DNA of 64,000 nucleotides from Nitrospinota bacterium (GTDB lineage Bacteria > Nitrospinota > Nitrospinia > Nitrospinales > VA-1). The stretch spans positions 1 to 64,000 of the forward strand of contig JAQCGX010000003.1 in the NCBI GenBank assembly GCA_027619975.1. The letters run 5' to 3'. Shown here one piece after another: positions 8,422 through 18,133 of this stretch; the first letter of the stretch is position 1; each line of letters opens with the position of its first letter. The notes under the pieces are model-generated. The model saw nothing but the letters and a program-made list of their open reading frames with translations, was not told the origin of the DNA and searched no databases. Made by a program: the position numbers and the translations under genes.

Positions 8422-9144
8422 TCAATCAATCTCAATAACACTTTTCTGAATTTCAATCAGCTCCTTAACGCCTTTGTCCGCCAGAGAGAGTAAGGACGCT
8501 AATTGTTCGTTATTGAAAGGCTCTCTTTCTGCCGTTCCCTGGATCTCGACAAATCCGCCGGAACCCGTTTTCACAATATTCAAATCCACACCGGCGGTGG
8601 AGTCTTCACTGTAATCCAGGTCCAGAATGTTGTTGCCCTCGGCGATGCCCACGCTGATGGCCGCAACGTAATCCCTGATCGGGATCGTTTTAATTATATT
8701 ATCATTTTTAAGCTTTTTAAGAGCCAGGGCAAGAGCGATAAAAGCTCCGGTGATGGAAGCACACCGGGTTCCCCCATCCGCTTGAATCACATCGCAGTCG
8801 ATCCAGACGGTTCGTTCGCCCAACTGATCCATATCCACCACGGTTCGCAGGGAACGGCCTATCAAGCGTTGAATTTCCTGAGTTCTTCCTGATAATTTTC
8901 CCTTGCTGGCTTCGCGTTGCGTTCGTGTGTGCGTGGAACTGGGCATCATGGAATACTCAGCGGTGACCCAACCGGTTTTTTTGTCTCTCAAAAAGGGAGG
9001 AACCTTATTTTCCACGGTGGCTGAACAGCTGACCTTTGTGTTCCCCACCTCAATAAGTACGGACCCTGCCGGATAAATAATAAAATCCTTGATGATTTTA
9101 ATCTTTCTCATTTCGTTATTTGCCCGACCTTCGTTTCTTGCCAT
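8422..9144 (-). CDS. rph: ribonuclease PH
   Basis: Phosphorolytic 3-prime exoribonuclease that trims tRNA precursors in the cytoplasm. The 240-residue length is typical. Family motifs are [37 protein letters not shown], the phosphate-binding [15 protein letters not shown] and [13 protein letters not shown]. The start [17 protein letters not shown] was taken at ATG 9144. No RdgB partner lies beside it, although the two are often adjacent. Confidence 0.96.
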   Translation of the reverse strand: MARNEGRANNEMRKIKIIKDFIIYPAGSVLIEVGNTKVSCSATVENKVPPFLRDKKTGWVTAEYSMMPSSTHTRTQREASKGKLSGRTQEIQRLIGRSLRTVVDMDQLGERTVWIDCDVIQADGGTRCASITGAFIALALALKKLKNDNIIKTIPIRDYVAAISVGIAEGNNILDLDYSEDSTAGVDLNIVKTGSGGFVEIQGTAEREPFNNEQLASLLSLADKGVKELIEIQKSVIEID

Positions 9145-9308
9145 ATTTGTTCCCCAATAGTTCGCGTTGCAGATAATTTAGAAAAAATGGTAAAATTATA
9201 GAACCTAAATCCAAGTTGGCTAAAATAACAACAATTTTCTCTTTAATCAACCTTAGGGGGTAATTTCACCTAAATTTAATACCGATTGTTAAATTTTATT
9301 AAAAGGGG

Positions 9309-9337
9309 TTGATATAACTGCTTTTATGAATTACACT
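9309..9337 (+). promoter_or_regulatory. promoter of the bactofilin-TPR gene
   Basis: TTGATA (9309-9314), a 17-base spacer and TACACT (9332-9337) form a good sigma70 promoter. It would give a leader of about 100 bases before the ATG at 9445. It lies in the 300-bp gap 9145-9444, which is otherwise AT-rich and holds no reading frame or repeat that I can see. Confidence 0.55.
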
Positions 9338-9444
9338 AGGGGTAAATTGAAAATTGTAACATATTAATAAATTTGGCATTACAATGAATATCCAAGCGTT
9401 TCCCATGGATTTATTCTTTCCCATTTGAACACAAAGGGCAGGTT

Positions 9445-11502
9445 ATGGACGCTTATTTTGAAGGTGGAGTGAAGTTGAAGGGGACTCTCAAGGTCAAGGG
9501 AGCGGTTCATTTTGACGGAGAATTTGAAGGAGATGTATTTTCTTCAAACCACTTTATCGTTGGAAAGGCCGGTAAACTTTATGGAAATATAAATTCCCAT
9601 AACTGTACAAATATGGGTTGTATCCAGGGTAATATTTTTGCTGAAAACAGGGTGACCTTGATGAATGGTAGCCAGTTGAAAGGGGATATTTCTTCCTATC
9701 ATCTGGTTATAGACGAGGGTTCTAATTTTGAAGGCCTCTCGAAAATGATCAATCCCCCCAAAAACCCTAAAGAACCGGAAGTAATTCCCGAGCACCCCTC
9801 CGCTGCAGTTTACATTCCCAATACAGTCATTAAACCCGTTCTCAAAAACGCCAAAGTAAAAAACCAAAAAGCCAGGGCCGCTCTAGTGGGGTTGGGGCTT
9901 TTAGCGCTTGGGGGAGGGGGGTACCTTTATTTGACGCCGAACAATGATCTTGAAGCCCTTGTCAGCAAGGGCCACAGGCTAATGGCGGAAAGTAAAGTCG
10001 CCGATGCGGAGGCTTTGTTTAAAAAAGCGTTGAGGTTATCCAGGGGCAACCCGGAAGTTTATGCCGGTCTCGGTGAAGTTTATTACAGCAAAAATCGTTT
10101 TAACGAGGCATTGAATCAGTTTCAACGTTCCATAGACTTAAATCCTTCCAACAGTGATTATCGGGTCAAACTGGCTAAAACTCTGACGGCCACGGGGAAA
10201 ATTAAAGAGGCCAAGCTTTCATACAAAACGGCGATTGAGATGGAGCCGGAGAATTACCGGGCGTTTTACGATCTGGGATTACTTTACCAAAAGGAGGGGG
10301 ACTCCCAGAGTGCCTATGAAAACCTCCACATGACGGTTAAATTGAATCCGAATTATTATAAAACTTACGAGACCCTGAGTGAGCTTTATGCCGGGGAAAA
10401 GAAATTCCCGCAAGCCGTCGAGGAGCTTCGCACAGCCGTTCGTATTAAAAAAGATGACCCCAAACTGCATTTGGCTCTGGCAAAATTACTGGCAGAAAGT
10501 GGTGATGAGAAAGAATCGATCCAGGAATACATAAAAATTGCCGCAAAATTCCCTGAAAATATTGAGGCTCAAAAACGCCTGGGGGACTGGTATTACCAGC
10601 AAAAAGATCTGGAAAAATCCTTAAAATACTATGAAGCTTCTCAATCGGCGGATTCCAGGAATGCGGAGGCTCTCATTCATATGGGAAGAATCTATACCGA
10701 TCTCAATCGTACCGATGACGCTCTTGGAGTTTATCAGAAGGCAGTCAAGTTACAAGCGAAGGACCCTGAAAGTTATTATCAGATAGGAAGGATTCTGGCG
10801 GACCGAAAACAATGGGAACAAGCTGAATCCAATTTAAAAACGGCGGTTACCCTGCGAAGCAATCATGCAGACTCAAATTATTACCTGGGAAAAGTATTGA
10901 TGGCTTCTGGTCAGCAAGATGAAGCGGCTAAGGCGTTTCAAAACGCGGTTGACGTTGAGACAAAAAATCCCACGTATCTTTTGGAATTGGGAACGGCGTT
11001 GGTTGAAAATAAGAAAGTGGACGAAGGACTCAAAAGGCTTTTGGCGGCGATGGAGATCGAACCCGATAACCATGACATCGTTTTTGCCGTGTGCAATGTG
11101 TATAGCAAGAAACGTTATTTTTCAGTTGCCGTTGGTCACTGCGAAAAAGCGTATGAACTTGCTCCCAAAGATTTTTCGACGATGAACCGGCTCGCCTGGC
11201 TTTACGCGAAGAAGACAATCAATTTGGACAAAGGAATAAAGCTTTCTGAGGAAACCCTGGGAGCCTTTCCAAAAAAGGCTGAGTATATCGACACCCTTTC
11301 AGAGCTTCATTATGCAATGGGTGATGTGGATAAAGCCGTGGAGAACATTCAGGCGGCCATAAATCTTGTTCCAGACGAGCCGTATTATAAACAGCAACTC
11401 TGGAGATTTAAAAATGTGAAGCCGCCGGTTCGGTCCGTCTCTAAAAATAACAAAAAACCGGAGCAGGAAAAGGAAGAATCGAAAACGGAAATCAATGGTT
11501 GA
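9445..11502 (+). CDS. bactofilin-domain transmembrane TPR protein
   Basis: A 685-residue fusion. Residues 1-100 form a bactofilin (polymer-forming cytoskeletal) beta-helix with regular VKLKGTLKVKGAVHFDGEFEGDV-type turns. A proline-rich linker is followed by one membrane segment (about 145-163, rich in Leu, Gly and Ala). From about 170 to 660 there are roughly a dozen tetratricopeptide repeats with typical AxxxYxxAxxLxPxN ends. The topology suggests a cytoplasmic scaffold and a periplasmic TPR arm. Bactofilins organise cell-envelope machinery and TPRs bind proteins, so a structural adaptor is likely but not shown. It has its own promoter and ends against the convergent exchanger gene. Confidence 0.8.
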   Translation: MDAYFEGGVKLKGTLKVKGAVHFDGEFEGDVFSSNHFIVGKAGKLYGNINSHNCTNMGCIQGNIFAENRVTLMNGSQLKGDISSYHLVIDEGSNFEGLSKMINPPKNPKEPEVIPEHPSAAVYIPNTVIKPVLKNAKVKNQKARAALVGLGLLALGGGGYLYLTPNNDLEALVSKGHRLMAESKVADAEALFKKALRLSRGNPEVYAGLGEVYYSKNRFNEALNQFQRSIDLNPSNSDYRVKLAKTLTATGKIKEAKLSYKTAIEMEPENYRAFYDLGLLYQKEGDSQSAYENLHMTVKLNPNYYKTYETLSELYAGEKKFPQAVEELRTAVRIKKDDPKLHLALAKLLAESGDEKESIQEYIKIAAKFPENIEAQKRLGDWYYQQKDLEKSLKYYEASQSADSRNAEALIHMGRIYTDLNRTDDALGVYQKAVKLQAKDPESYYQIGRILADRKQWEQAESNLKTAVTLRSNHADSNYYLGKVLMASGQQDEAAKAFQNAVDVETKNPTYLLELGTALVENKKVDEGLKRLLAAMEIEPDNHDIVFAVCNVYSKKRYFSVAVGHCEKAYELAPKDFSTMNRLAWLYAKKTINLDKGIKLSEETLGAFPKKAEYIDTLSELHYAMGDVDKAVENIQAAINLVPDEPYYKQQLWRFKNVKPPVRSVSKNNKKPEQEKEESKTEING

Positions 11503-12444
11503 TTAAAAACCACCCACCCCTTTCATTCCCACATAAATTGCGTAGCAAACCAACAGGATAAATCCATCCCTCTTGGTCAATGCGTGCTCCATTCGTATCA
11601 GTAAAATAAGAAAACAGGAAAGTCCGGTGGTGAATATTAAATCCGCATGGATAGGTTCCTGGATGGCAAGCGGCTTGACCATAGCCGTGGTGCCAAGAAC
11701 CATCAGTAGATTGAAGATATTGCTTCCAAAGACATTGCCGATAGCTAATTCGCCGTGGCCTCGTTTAGCGGCCAGGATCGAGGAAACAATTTCTGGCAGA
11801 CTGGTGCCGACGGCAACGATCGAAATGCCAATAAACCACTCACTGACTCCAAGGGTATGGGCAATACCGACAGCACCTTCAACCATAAGCCTGGCTCCAA
11901 AAACCAATAAACCCAACCCAAAAATAATCAGCAGGAACTGAAAGAAGACTCCTTTTTCTGCCCAGAATCTTGTTTCTTCTTCGATTTCAATTTCCGTTTC
12001 CTCCTTTTTACGGAAAGAAATCCAAAGGTAGATGAATAACAGGAAGATCATGCATCCCCCTTCCCACCGGTTTAAATTAAAGTTCCAGAGTAGAAACGAT
12101 ATCAGGAAGGTGGTGAACAAAAACGCCGGGGCTTCATCCTTTAAGCATTTTTTGCCGATGGTGAGAGGAATGAGAACCGCCGTCAATCCAAGAACGAGTC
12201 CTACATTGGCCACGTTACTGCCGATCACGTTTCCCAGGGCCAATTCCGGCGCACCCTGAATTGCGGCCAGGACTGAGACGGCAAGTTCCGGAGATGAAGT
12301 CCCAAAACCGACGACCGTCGCCCCTATGATAAATGGGCTGAGCTTAAACCGTTGGCCCAGACGAATACTGCCAGTGACTAAAAAGTCGCCGCCGTAATAG
12401 AGTATGGGCAGGCCGGCCAGTAATTGCAGTAAATCGATCAGCAT
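11503..12444 (-). CDS. Ca2+/Na+ antiporter, CaCA family (YrbG-like)
   Basis: Inner-membrane cation exchanger of 313 residues with two inverted-repeat halves. The alpha-repeat signatures are VVGFGTSSPELAVS with ALGNVIGSNVANVGLVLG in the first half, and AVGTSLPEIVSS with AIGNVFGSNIFNLLMVLG in the second. The cytoplasmic loop between them is acidic and glutamate-rich (about 140-160). About ten membrane segments are visible. The ion preference cannot be set from sequence. The stop codon directly abuts that of the convergent bactofilin gene. Confidence 0.9.
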   Translation of the reverse strand: MLIDLLQLLAGLPILYYGGDFLVTGSIRLGQRFKLSPFIIGATVVGFGTSSPELAVSVLAAIQGAPELALGNVIGSNVANVGLVLGLTAVLIPLTIGKKCLKDEAPAFLFTTFLISFLLWNFNLNRWEGGCMIFLLFIYLWISFRKKEETEIEIEEETRFWAEKGVFFQFLLIIFGLGLLVFGARLMVEGAVGIAHTLGVSEWFIGISIVAVGTSLPEIVSSILAAKRGHGELAIGNVFGSNIFNLLMVLGTTAMVKPLAIQEPIHADLIFTTGLSCFLILLIRMEHALTKRDGFILLVCYAIYVGMKGVGGF

Positions 12445-12611
12445 GGGATTTCCAAAATTGGGCTTGATGTGAGGGGCCTGGAACAGCGTTTCATTTTTTG
12501 TTTGAGTTTTATGGCTGGTGAGAGAGGTTGAAGAGCCCCCTATGGGGCGCTATCACTTTTTACTAGTCCGGCGGGTCCCTATTATGAGAACTGGCTTGGG
12601 TCTATTCGCAA

Positions 12612-12932
12612 TCAACGGCTTCCGCTTCCTTCTTCCTTTTCATGAGATTCTTTTTCCATAGCCTTCTTTTCATTCATTTCTTTTCGATGGCGTTTATAGG
12701 AAAAGCTTCCCTCTTCTTCGGCTTCCTCATGACCGGATTTGTACTCTTTACCTTCGTGGGAGGGTTCCACTGCCGATGACCCGCTACCTTCTTCATATTG
12801 CTGACCTCCCTTGGATTCCTTGCCATGATCTGAAGATTTGTCATGCTCGCCTTCATGAGCGAAACTCATTGAAGGTAGAATTAAAAACAGGGAGAATAGA
12901 ATTGTGGAAATTGATAAACCGACTTTTTTCAT
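12612..12932 (-). CDS. small secreted highly charged protein
   Basis: 106 residues. A clear signal peptide (MKKVGLSISTILFSLFLILP, cleavage probably after SFA) is followed by a low-complexity mature part made mostly of Glu, Lys, Ser, Gly and His. Histidines are spaced through it (HEGEH, DHGKES), so metal binding is possible but not shown. AAAGGAG lies about 7 bases before the ATG. A GC-rich AGCGCCCC/GGGGGCT hairpin follows downstream near 12545, without a good T-tract. No family is recognised. Confidence 0.65.
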   Translation of the reverse strand: MKKVGLSISTILFSLFLILPSMSFAHEGEHDKSSDHGKESKGGQQYEEGSGSSAVEPSHEGKEYKSGHEEAEEEGSFSYKRHRKEMNEKKAMEKESHEKEEGSGSR

Positions 12933-13135
12933 TAATCGCTCCTTTATTCAAGACAAAGATTTTTTGGGTTCCTGATAATATAGATTACCCCAAACCAGAA
13001 AAGAAAATTCCAGAAAAGTGAGGGAAGTTTCCGGTAAACAAACCGTCAGGTTTTTATTATATAACTAAAAGGATTCTCGAAAGGAAGAAAACCCCCGAAT
13101 TTTCATTCAGGTCGTAATAAACGGGGATTCTGTTC

Positions 13136-14164
13136 TCAACGAATAAAGGTGTTCTTGAAGCCTGCGCGTTCTATAGAGTCTTTGGATTTTTGGGCTTGAG
13201 GTAGGCTGGTGAAGGGTCCGAGTTGAATGATGTGGATTTTTGTTTGACCCTGAGTTTTTTTGGCACTGGAGAGAAAGCCATGAATACTCAGTTTATCTCT
13301 GAGAGCAGCCGCTTGACCCACATTTTTGAATTTCCCGAGGACGATGGTATTGGAATTATCTTCAAATTTTTCCATAACCGGTGAATATCCTTTGGATTTT
13401 AATTCCGAAATTGCCTGATTTCCGTCCTCTTTGTTTGAAAACCCACCCAAAAATACTACATACATGGAAGCCTCGGTTGACTTCGTTAGAATGGACGGTT
13501 TGAAGCCTTTGGCCTTGATATTATTCAGCAGTCTGTTGGCATTTTCTTCAACTGAAAAAACACCCAACTGAACATGATATTGTTTTGCGGATGTGACCGG
13601 TGCGACTGCCGCAGGTGAAGGTTTGACAGGTTGCTTTATGACTTCCGCCACTTCAGGTATTTTCGCCGGTTCAGAGGCCGGAGCTTTAGGTGGCGCTTGA
13701 ACCACGACAGGCGCTTCCAGTTTTTCTACAGGAACTACAGGTGCCGGGATTTTAGCTTCAGCGATAATCTCTTCGGTTTTCGGTGTTGCCACATTTTCAT
13801 CGCCAGCAGTTGCAGGCTTGGTTTCATTTTCAGTTATTGGAGCCTGAGCGATACTGGGGATTTGCTCAGGGGAAACAGGAGCTTGCTCAACAGCAGGAGC
13901 CTGTGCCAGTTCGGGAAGAGGGCTGGTCTCATTACTCTTTGGCGAAGTGGCTAGAAAGCCGGTTTTAACCTGCAAATATAAAAAGGCGATCAGAGCGATG
14001 GCGACCAATGAGATGGTTAAAAGCCGGGTATTTTTCGACCGGACCTTTTTTTCAGTCTCAATTTCCGCTTCAATCTCGGCATCTTCTAATAAATCTTCGA
14101 TGCGCTTATGATAGATGCTGTCCTCTTCCTTTAATTCTTCCTGTTTCTGGCTGACTTGTGGCAT
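13136..14164 (-). CDS. membrane-anchored SPOR-domain protein
   Basis: 342 residues with a cytoplasmic charged N-terminus (1-50), one membrane helix (about 50-66), a long Pro/Ala/Val/Glu-rich periplasmic linker (70-190) and two C-terminal SPOR modules. The modules are seen as YHVQLGVFSVEENANRLLNNI and KIHIIQLGPFTSLPQAQ, with a further SPOR-like stretch between them. SPOR domains bind denuded septal peptidoglycan, so a role in cell division or wall remodelling is expected, as for FtsN or DedD. The gene stands alone between rightward and leftward units, preceded by a 350-bp AT-rich gap. Confidence 0.82.
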   Translation of the reverse strand: MPQVSQKQEELKEEDSIYHKRIEDLLEDAEIEAEIETEKKVRSKNTRLLTISLVAIALIAFLYLQVKTGFLATSPKSNETSPLPELAQAPAVEQAPVSPEQIPSIAQAPITENETKPATAGDENVATPKTEEIIAEAKIPAPVVPVEKLEAPVVVQAPPKAPASEPAKIPEVAEVIKQPVKPSPAAVAPVTSAKQYHVQLGVFSVEENANRLLNNIKAKGFKPSILTKSTEASMYVVFLGGFSNKEDGNQAISELKSKGYSPVMEKFEDNSNTIVLGKFKNVGQAAALRDKLSIHGFLSSAKKTQGQTKIHIIQLGPFTSLPQAQKSKDSIERAGFKNTFIR

Positions 14165-14514
14165 AGGAAAGTGTAGTTGAGTTTATTAAAATTTATATTA
14201 ATTTTATGATTCAAGTTATTAAACATTCTGCGGTGAGTCAATTAAAAAATTTAATTCAATTCTGGTTAAGATACTGTTTTTTGAGGAATGTTGTGGGCGT
14301 GAGTGTTAGGATGTTTTTTATTTTCTTGGAATTGCATCCACCCACCTAACTATTGATAATTATATATTTGTTGTTAAGTAGAGTCAATACTTTGATAACA
14401 ATTTTTACGGTCAATCTTATTGTAAAAATGAAGGTTATTTTAAAGCCCGTCCTGATTTCCGGGTTTTCCACGAATGATTGTTACACCTTAATCAGCCATT
14501 AAATTGAGAGGGAA
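14165..14514. other. 350-bp AT-rich intergenic region
   Basis: A gap between the divergent SPOR gene and pyrD. It contains no reading frame of note. A possible rightward -35 box (TTGATA near 14393) lies before a run of AT-rich sequence, but no matching -10 stands out. A purine-rich GAGAGGGAA before the pyrD ATG serves as the ribosome-binding site. Confidence 0.4.
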
Positions 14515-15438
14515 ATGACAACTCGCGGCAATGTAGATCTTTCAGTGAAAATAAAGGGGCTGGAGTTTGATAATCCCGTGATCGCGGCTTCCGGCACTTT
14601 TGGCTATGGTCTGGAGTATCGGCCGTTTGTGGATTTGAACCGTTTGGGAGGCTTTGCCACCAAGGGGCTTTCCATGCAACCAAGGGTTGGAAACGCCGCT
14701 CCCCGCATGGTGGAAACCGCGTCGGGCATGTTGAATGCCATCGGTCTGGAAAATATCGGTCTGGAAAAATTCCTCAGCGACAAACTTCCCCTCCTGCAAA
14801 ATTACAATACCCGCATCATCGTGAATTTTTTTGGCGAAAACAAGGCCGAATATGTGGAACTGGCCGCCGCTTTGTCGGATGTCGATCGGGTGGACGCGCT
14901 GGAGATGAATATTTCCTGCCCGAATGTAAAAGAAGGCGGTGTGCGGTTCAGTTCCGATCCCGCCACGGTGCGGGATCTGGTGGGAGCGGTGCGAAAAGTT
15001 ACCGAGAAATTTCTGATCGTAAAACTCTCTCCCAATGTCACCGATATCACCGTAATCGCCAAAGCCGCCGAAGAAGGTGGAGCCGATGCGCTTTCCCTGA
15101 TCAACACCAAGATCGGCATGTCCATTGATCTGGAAACAGGTAAACCCTGGCTGGCCAACAAAACCGGAGGGCTCTCCGGTCCCGCCATCAAACCCATTGC
15201 GCTTCACATGGTGTACCAGACCGTCCGTGCCGTAGAGATTCCGGTGATCGGCATCGGTGGCATCGCATCGACCGAAGACGCGCTGGAATTTTTAGCCGCA
15301 GGCGCCACAGCCATTCAAATCGGCACCGCCAATTTCATCGACCCTGCGATTACGATGAAGGTCATCGACGGTATTCGCGACTACTGTCAAACCCACGGCA
15401 TTCAAAAGATAGGCGATTTAAAACTGAAGGAGGAGTGA
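14515..15438 (+). CDS. pyrD: dihydroorotate dehydrogenase, catalytic subunit (class 1B)
   Basis: Oxidises dihydroorotate to orotate in pyrimidine synthesis. It has 307 residues. The catalytic cysteine lies in NISCPNVKEGG (about 130), the signature of class 1 enzymes. FMN-binding segments are GTFGYGLEYRP, KLSPNVTDI and IGIGGIASTEDALEFLAAGA. Class 1B enzymes work with a PyrK iron-sulfur/FAD partner, which is not encoded beside it. GAGGGAA lies just upstream of the ATG. Confidence 0.93.
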   Translation: MTTRGNVDLSVKIKGLEFDNPVIAASGTFGYGLEYRPFVDLNRLGGFATKGLSMQPRVGNAAPRMVETASGMLNAIGLENIGLEKFLSDKLPLLQNYNTRIIVNFFGENKAEYVELAAALSDVDRVDALEMNISCPNVKEGGVRFSSDPATVRDLVGAVRKVTEKFLIVKLSPNVTDITVIAKAAEEGGADALSLINTKIGMSIDLETGKPWLANKTGGLSGPAIKPIALHMVYQTVRAVEIPVIGIGGIASTEDALEFLAAGATAIQIGTANFIDPAITMKVIDGIRDYCQTHGIQKIGDLKLKEE

Positions 15439-15488
15439 AGTTAATTTCCTTTGTCGATAATGATCAATGAACCTAATTGGGTAAAAAG

Positions 15489-16232
15489 TTAAAGGGCACT
15501 TTCTGATAGGGAGTCGGCGAGAGCGCGGAGAAGTTTGGAACCGTCGCCTCGCCACGTGCTGCCGTGCATGCAGGCCAATGTGGTGGGTGCGGTCGAGGCC
15601 AGCCGCTCCAGAAGGGTGCGGGCGTTCTTGGTATGAGAAAAATAATCCATCTCTCTGCGAAAAGCTTCGCTGGGACCCAGGATATCTGCCTCCGTTATAG
15701 CGGGGAGGTTGTCTCCCTTCTGCGTGAAAAGGTCGCCGCACAGGAGGGTTTTGGTATGAGTTTCAAACAGAAAACCACATTCCCATGCATGCGGCAAGTG
15801 CGGAGTATCGAGCCATTGTACGGAATGCTTTCCAAGGGCAAGCACTTCTCCGTCCTGCAGGGTTCGAGGCGGTCGATCCGCGATGTCACCGATCGAAACC
15901 ATGGCGGCGACTTGCCCGCACAAGGGCACGGAATTCGGGGCCGCAGCCAGCCATTCATTCAGTGAACCGCATTCATCCGCCTCCACGTGGGAGAAAGAGA
16001 TGTAACGAAGACGTTCAACCGGCATCACTTGCTTCACAGCTTCCTGCACCAGAGGGAACATTTTACGAGGTCCGGTGTGGAAGAGCAGGGGATCGTCGTC
16101 CACAATCAGAAACTGGTTGAATGAAAAACCGCCTTCCATTCCAGGAAAAGAAACCGGGGTATTGATCCGAAAAATTCCCTCGGCAATTTCGAAAATATTA
16201 GTCCCTGATTGAGCATTGGTGATCACCGGCAT
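15489..16232 (-). CDS. MBL-fold protein of the flavodiiron (ODP) type without flavodoxin domain
   Basis: 247 residues of metallo-beta-lactamase fold. The metal motif SHVEADECGSLNEW has the H-x-E-x-D order of flavodiiron proteins and replaces the usual HxHxDH. Further ligands are likely in the DTPHLPHAWECG, LLCGDLF and ACMHGSTW segments. The C-terminal flavodoxin domain of true flavodiiron NO/O2 reductases is missing, so any redox role would need a separate electron donor. Similar stand-alone ODP domains are thought to sense or bind oxygen through a di-iron site. It lies 9 bp downstream of alr on the same strand. Confidence 0.8.
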   Translation of the reverse strand: MPVITNAQSGTNIFEIAEGIFRINTPVSFPGMEGGFSFNQFLIVDDDPLLFHTGPRKMFPLVQEAVKQVMPVERLRYISFSHVEADECGSLNEWLAAAPNSVPLCGQVAAMVSIGDIADRPPRTLQDGEVLALGKHSVQWLDTPHLPHAWECGFLFETHTKTLLCGDLFTQKGDNLPAITEADILGPSEAFRREMDYFSHTKNARTLLERLASTAPTTLACMHGSTWRGDGSKLLRALADSLSESAL

Positions 16233-16241
16233 ATAGGCTCC

Positions 16242-17399
16242 TTAGAGTTTTCCATTAGTCAAATACACCCTCGGCACCCGCTTACTCACGTTGCACAGAA
16301 TTTCATAAGAGATGGTTCCGCACTGCTCGGCCATTTCATCGACGGTGATCGTTGCCTCTCCCTGCTGGCCGAATAGGACCACTTCGTCTTCGCATTGCAC
16401 GCCCTCGATATTCGTCACATCGATCAAACACAGATCCATGCAGATCACGCCCACTTGCGGGGCTCGCTGCCCCCTTATAAGAACGTCCATGTTGTTCGAT
16501 AGTGCGCGGTTCAGGCCATCGCCATAGCCGACGGGGAGGGTGGCAATCAGGCTCACCCGCTCAGTGATGAATTGCCGGTTATAGCTTAACGGAGTCCCTT
16601 TGGGCACTTTATTGATCTGTATGATTTTAGTTTTCCAGCGCATGACCGGACGGAATTGAACGTCGTGAGCTTTCAGCGCGTTTATCGTTGGTTTCAGGTC
16701 GGGCGAGGGAAGGGCGCCGTAAAGGATGATTCCCGGTCGCACCATGTTGAGGTGACTGTCGGGAAACATCAAAATCGCCGCGCTGTTGGCGGTGTGAATC
16801 AGTGGCAGAGATATACCCTTGGCCTTCAACGGAGTCAACGCATCAACCAGCCGGGAAAATTGAAACTGGGTGAATTCCGGGTCGCCTTCGTCAGAGGAGG
16901 ACAGGTGAGTGAAGATCCCCTCAATGCGCAGGTTGTTTGAATATTGGATCTTCTCCACAAAGGCGAGCAAATCTTCAGGATGCATCCCCAGCCGCCCCAT
17001 ACCGGTATCGACTTTCAGATGCACACCGACCGTTTTGCCTTGTTTTTCCGCTTCTTGGGAGAGACTCTCAGCCAGAGGCAGAGTGCTCACGCTGGTGGAC
17101 AGATCGTGGCGGATGAGATCCGCAACCTCATTGGGGAAAATACCTCCCATCACCAGAATGGGCGCGGAGACGCCGTTTTCCCGCAGCTCGATACCTTCTT
17201 CGAGGATGGCGACACCGAGCCAGTCGGCGCCCGCTTCCAACGCGGCTTTAGCGCAGGGGACCGCGCCGTGCCCATAGCCGTCTGCCTTGACGACGGCCAT
17301 GATCTTGACCTTGGGAGCCAGAAGGGAACGAATCGCTTTCAGATTGTGCCTGATGGCGCTGAGGTCGATTTCAGCGACGGTTGCCCTGTGTTTTGCCAT
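16242..17399 (-). CDS. alr: alanine racemase
   Basis: PLP enzyme that interconverts L- and D-alanine for peptidoglycan synthesis. It has 385 residues. The PLP lysine is in VKADGYGHGA (about 38) and the second catalytic base tyrosine is expected in LPVGYGDGLNR (about 275). The RLGMH motif binds the cofactor phosphate region and the C-terminal beta domain is complete. The MBL-fold gene follows 9 bp downstream, so the two are probably co-transcribed. Confidence 0.95.
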   Translation of the reverse strand: MAKHRATVAEIDLSAIRHNLKAIRSLLAPKVKIMAVVKADGYGHGAVPCAKAALEAGADWLGVAILEEGIELRENGVSAPILVMGGIFPNEVADLIRHDLSTSVSTLPLAESLSQEAEKQGKTVGVHLKVDTGMGRLGMHPEDLLAFVEKIQYSNNLRIEGIFTHLSSSDEGDPEFTQFQFSRLVDALTPLKAKGISLPLIHTANSAAILMFPDSHLNMVRPGIILYGALPSPDLKPTINALKAHDVQFRPVMRWKTKIIQINKVPKGTPLSYNRQFITERVSLIATLPVGYGDGLNRALSNNMDVLIRGQRAPQVGVICMDLCLIDVTNIEGVQCEDEVVLFGQQGEATITVDEMAEQCGTISYEILCNVSKRVPRVYLTNGKL

Positions 17400-17425
17400 A
17401 GAAGTGAAAGGAATTAAGGTTCAGG

Positions 17426-17908
17426 TCATTCGCGCCGGGATCTTCCCGTGGCGGAAAGACGGCCCTGCTTTTTGACATCAGGACCGGAGGACCGAATGGG
17501 TCGGCACGTCATATTGCCTTCATCCGATGATTTTTTGCGCACCTGATACCCCCGGTCGCTGTAAAAATTATAGGCCATACCGTTGATCCCCGATTCCTCG
17601 GCGCACCAGTAGGTGGAACCTCCGCCCTCCGGGAAAATATAGTCGATGTGGACGATGTCCCCGTCGAAATCGGTGTTTTTGCATTCGTGATCGTACAGAT
17701 TCCGGCATTCCTGATTATTGGGCACGCGCCAGTCGTCGTAACCGGCGAATTGCTGCTCGTTCAGCCAGTTGACGAATTTGTGGGAGCCTTTCCAGGTCAG
17801 CCATTTGCCGCGCATCTGGTAGCTGTCCTCTTTCATCCACATCTTATTGTATTTGGTGTCCGTGATGGTGCCGTCGCCGTTATCGACGAAGCGTTCGCCT
17901 TCTGCCAT
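17426..17908 (-). CDS. DUF1566 (Lcl C-terminal-like) protein
   Basis: 160 residues. The opening ERFVDNGDGTITDTKYNKMW and the central WRVPNNQECRNLYD are the hallmarks of the DUF1566/Lcl_C domain. That C-type-lectin-like fold is usually found in secreted or surface proteins of environmental bacteria. No signal peptide is seen, so export would need another route. The C-terminal tail is basic. Its biochemical role is unknown. It lies upstream of alr on the same strand, 26 bp away. Confidence 0.75.
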   Translation of the reverse strand: MAEGERFVDNGDGTITDTKYNKMWMKEDSYQMRGKWLTWKGSHKFVNWLNEQQFAGYDDWRVPNNQECRNLYDHECKNTDFDGDIVHIDYIFPEGGGSTYWCAEESGINGMAYNFYSDRGYQVRKKSSDEGNMTCRPIRSSGPDVKKQGRLSATGRSRRE

Positions 17909-18133
17909 AGATACGACCTTTATTTCAATAAATTAAGTGTTAAACTTGAGCCCATAATGATTATTGCAGGAAAAATCGCGATTTCTTACGGAATATATTA
18001 ATATTAATGAAAAAATAATGCGAAAAAAAATAATCCCTTGTCGGTTACGGCGTTGTTGCCTCGCAAAGGCAGGGTGCATTTTTCAAGCTGATAATACTTC
18101 CAATAATCTCCATTTATTAAATAAAGGTGATCC

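Noticed and set aside
15489-16232. MBL-fold protein as a complete flavodiiron NO/O2 reductase
   Set aside because: The C-terminal flavodoxin domain is missing; the protein ends about 250 residues in.
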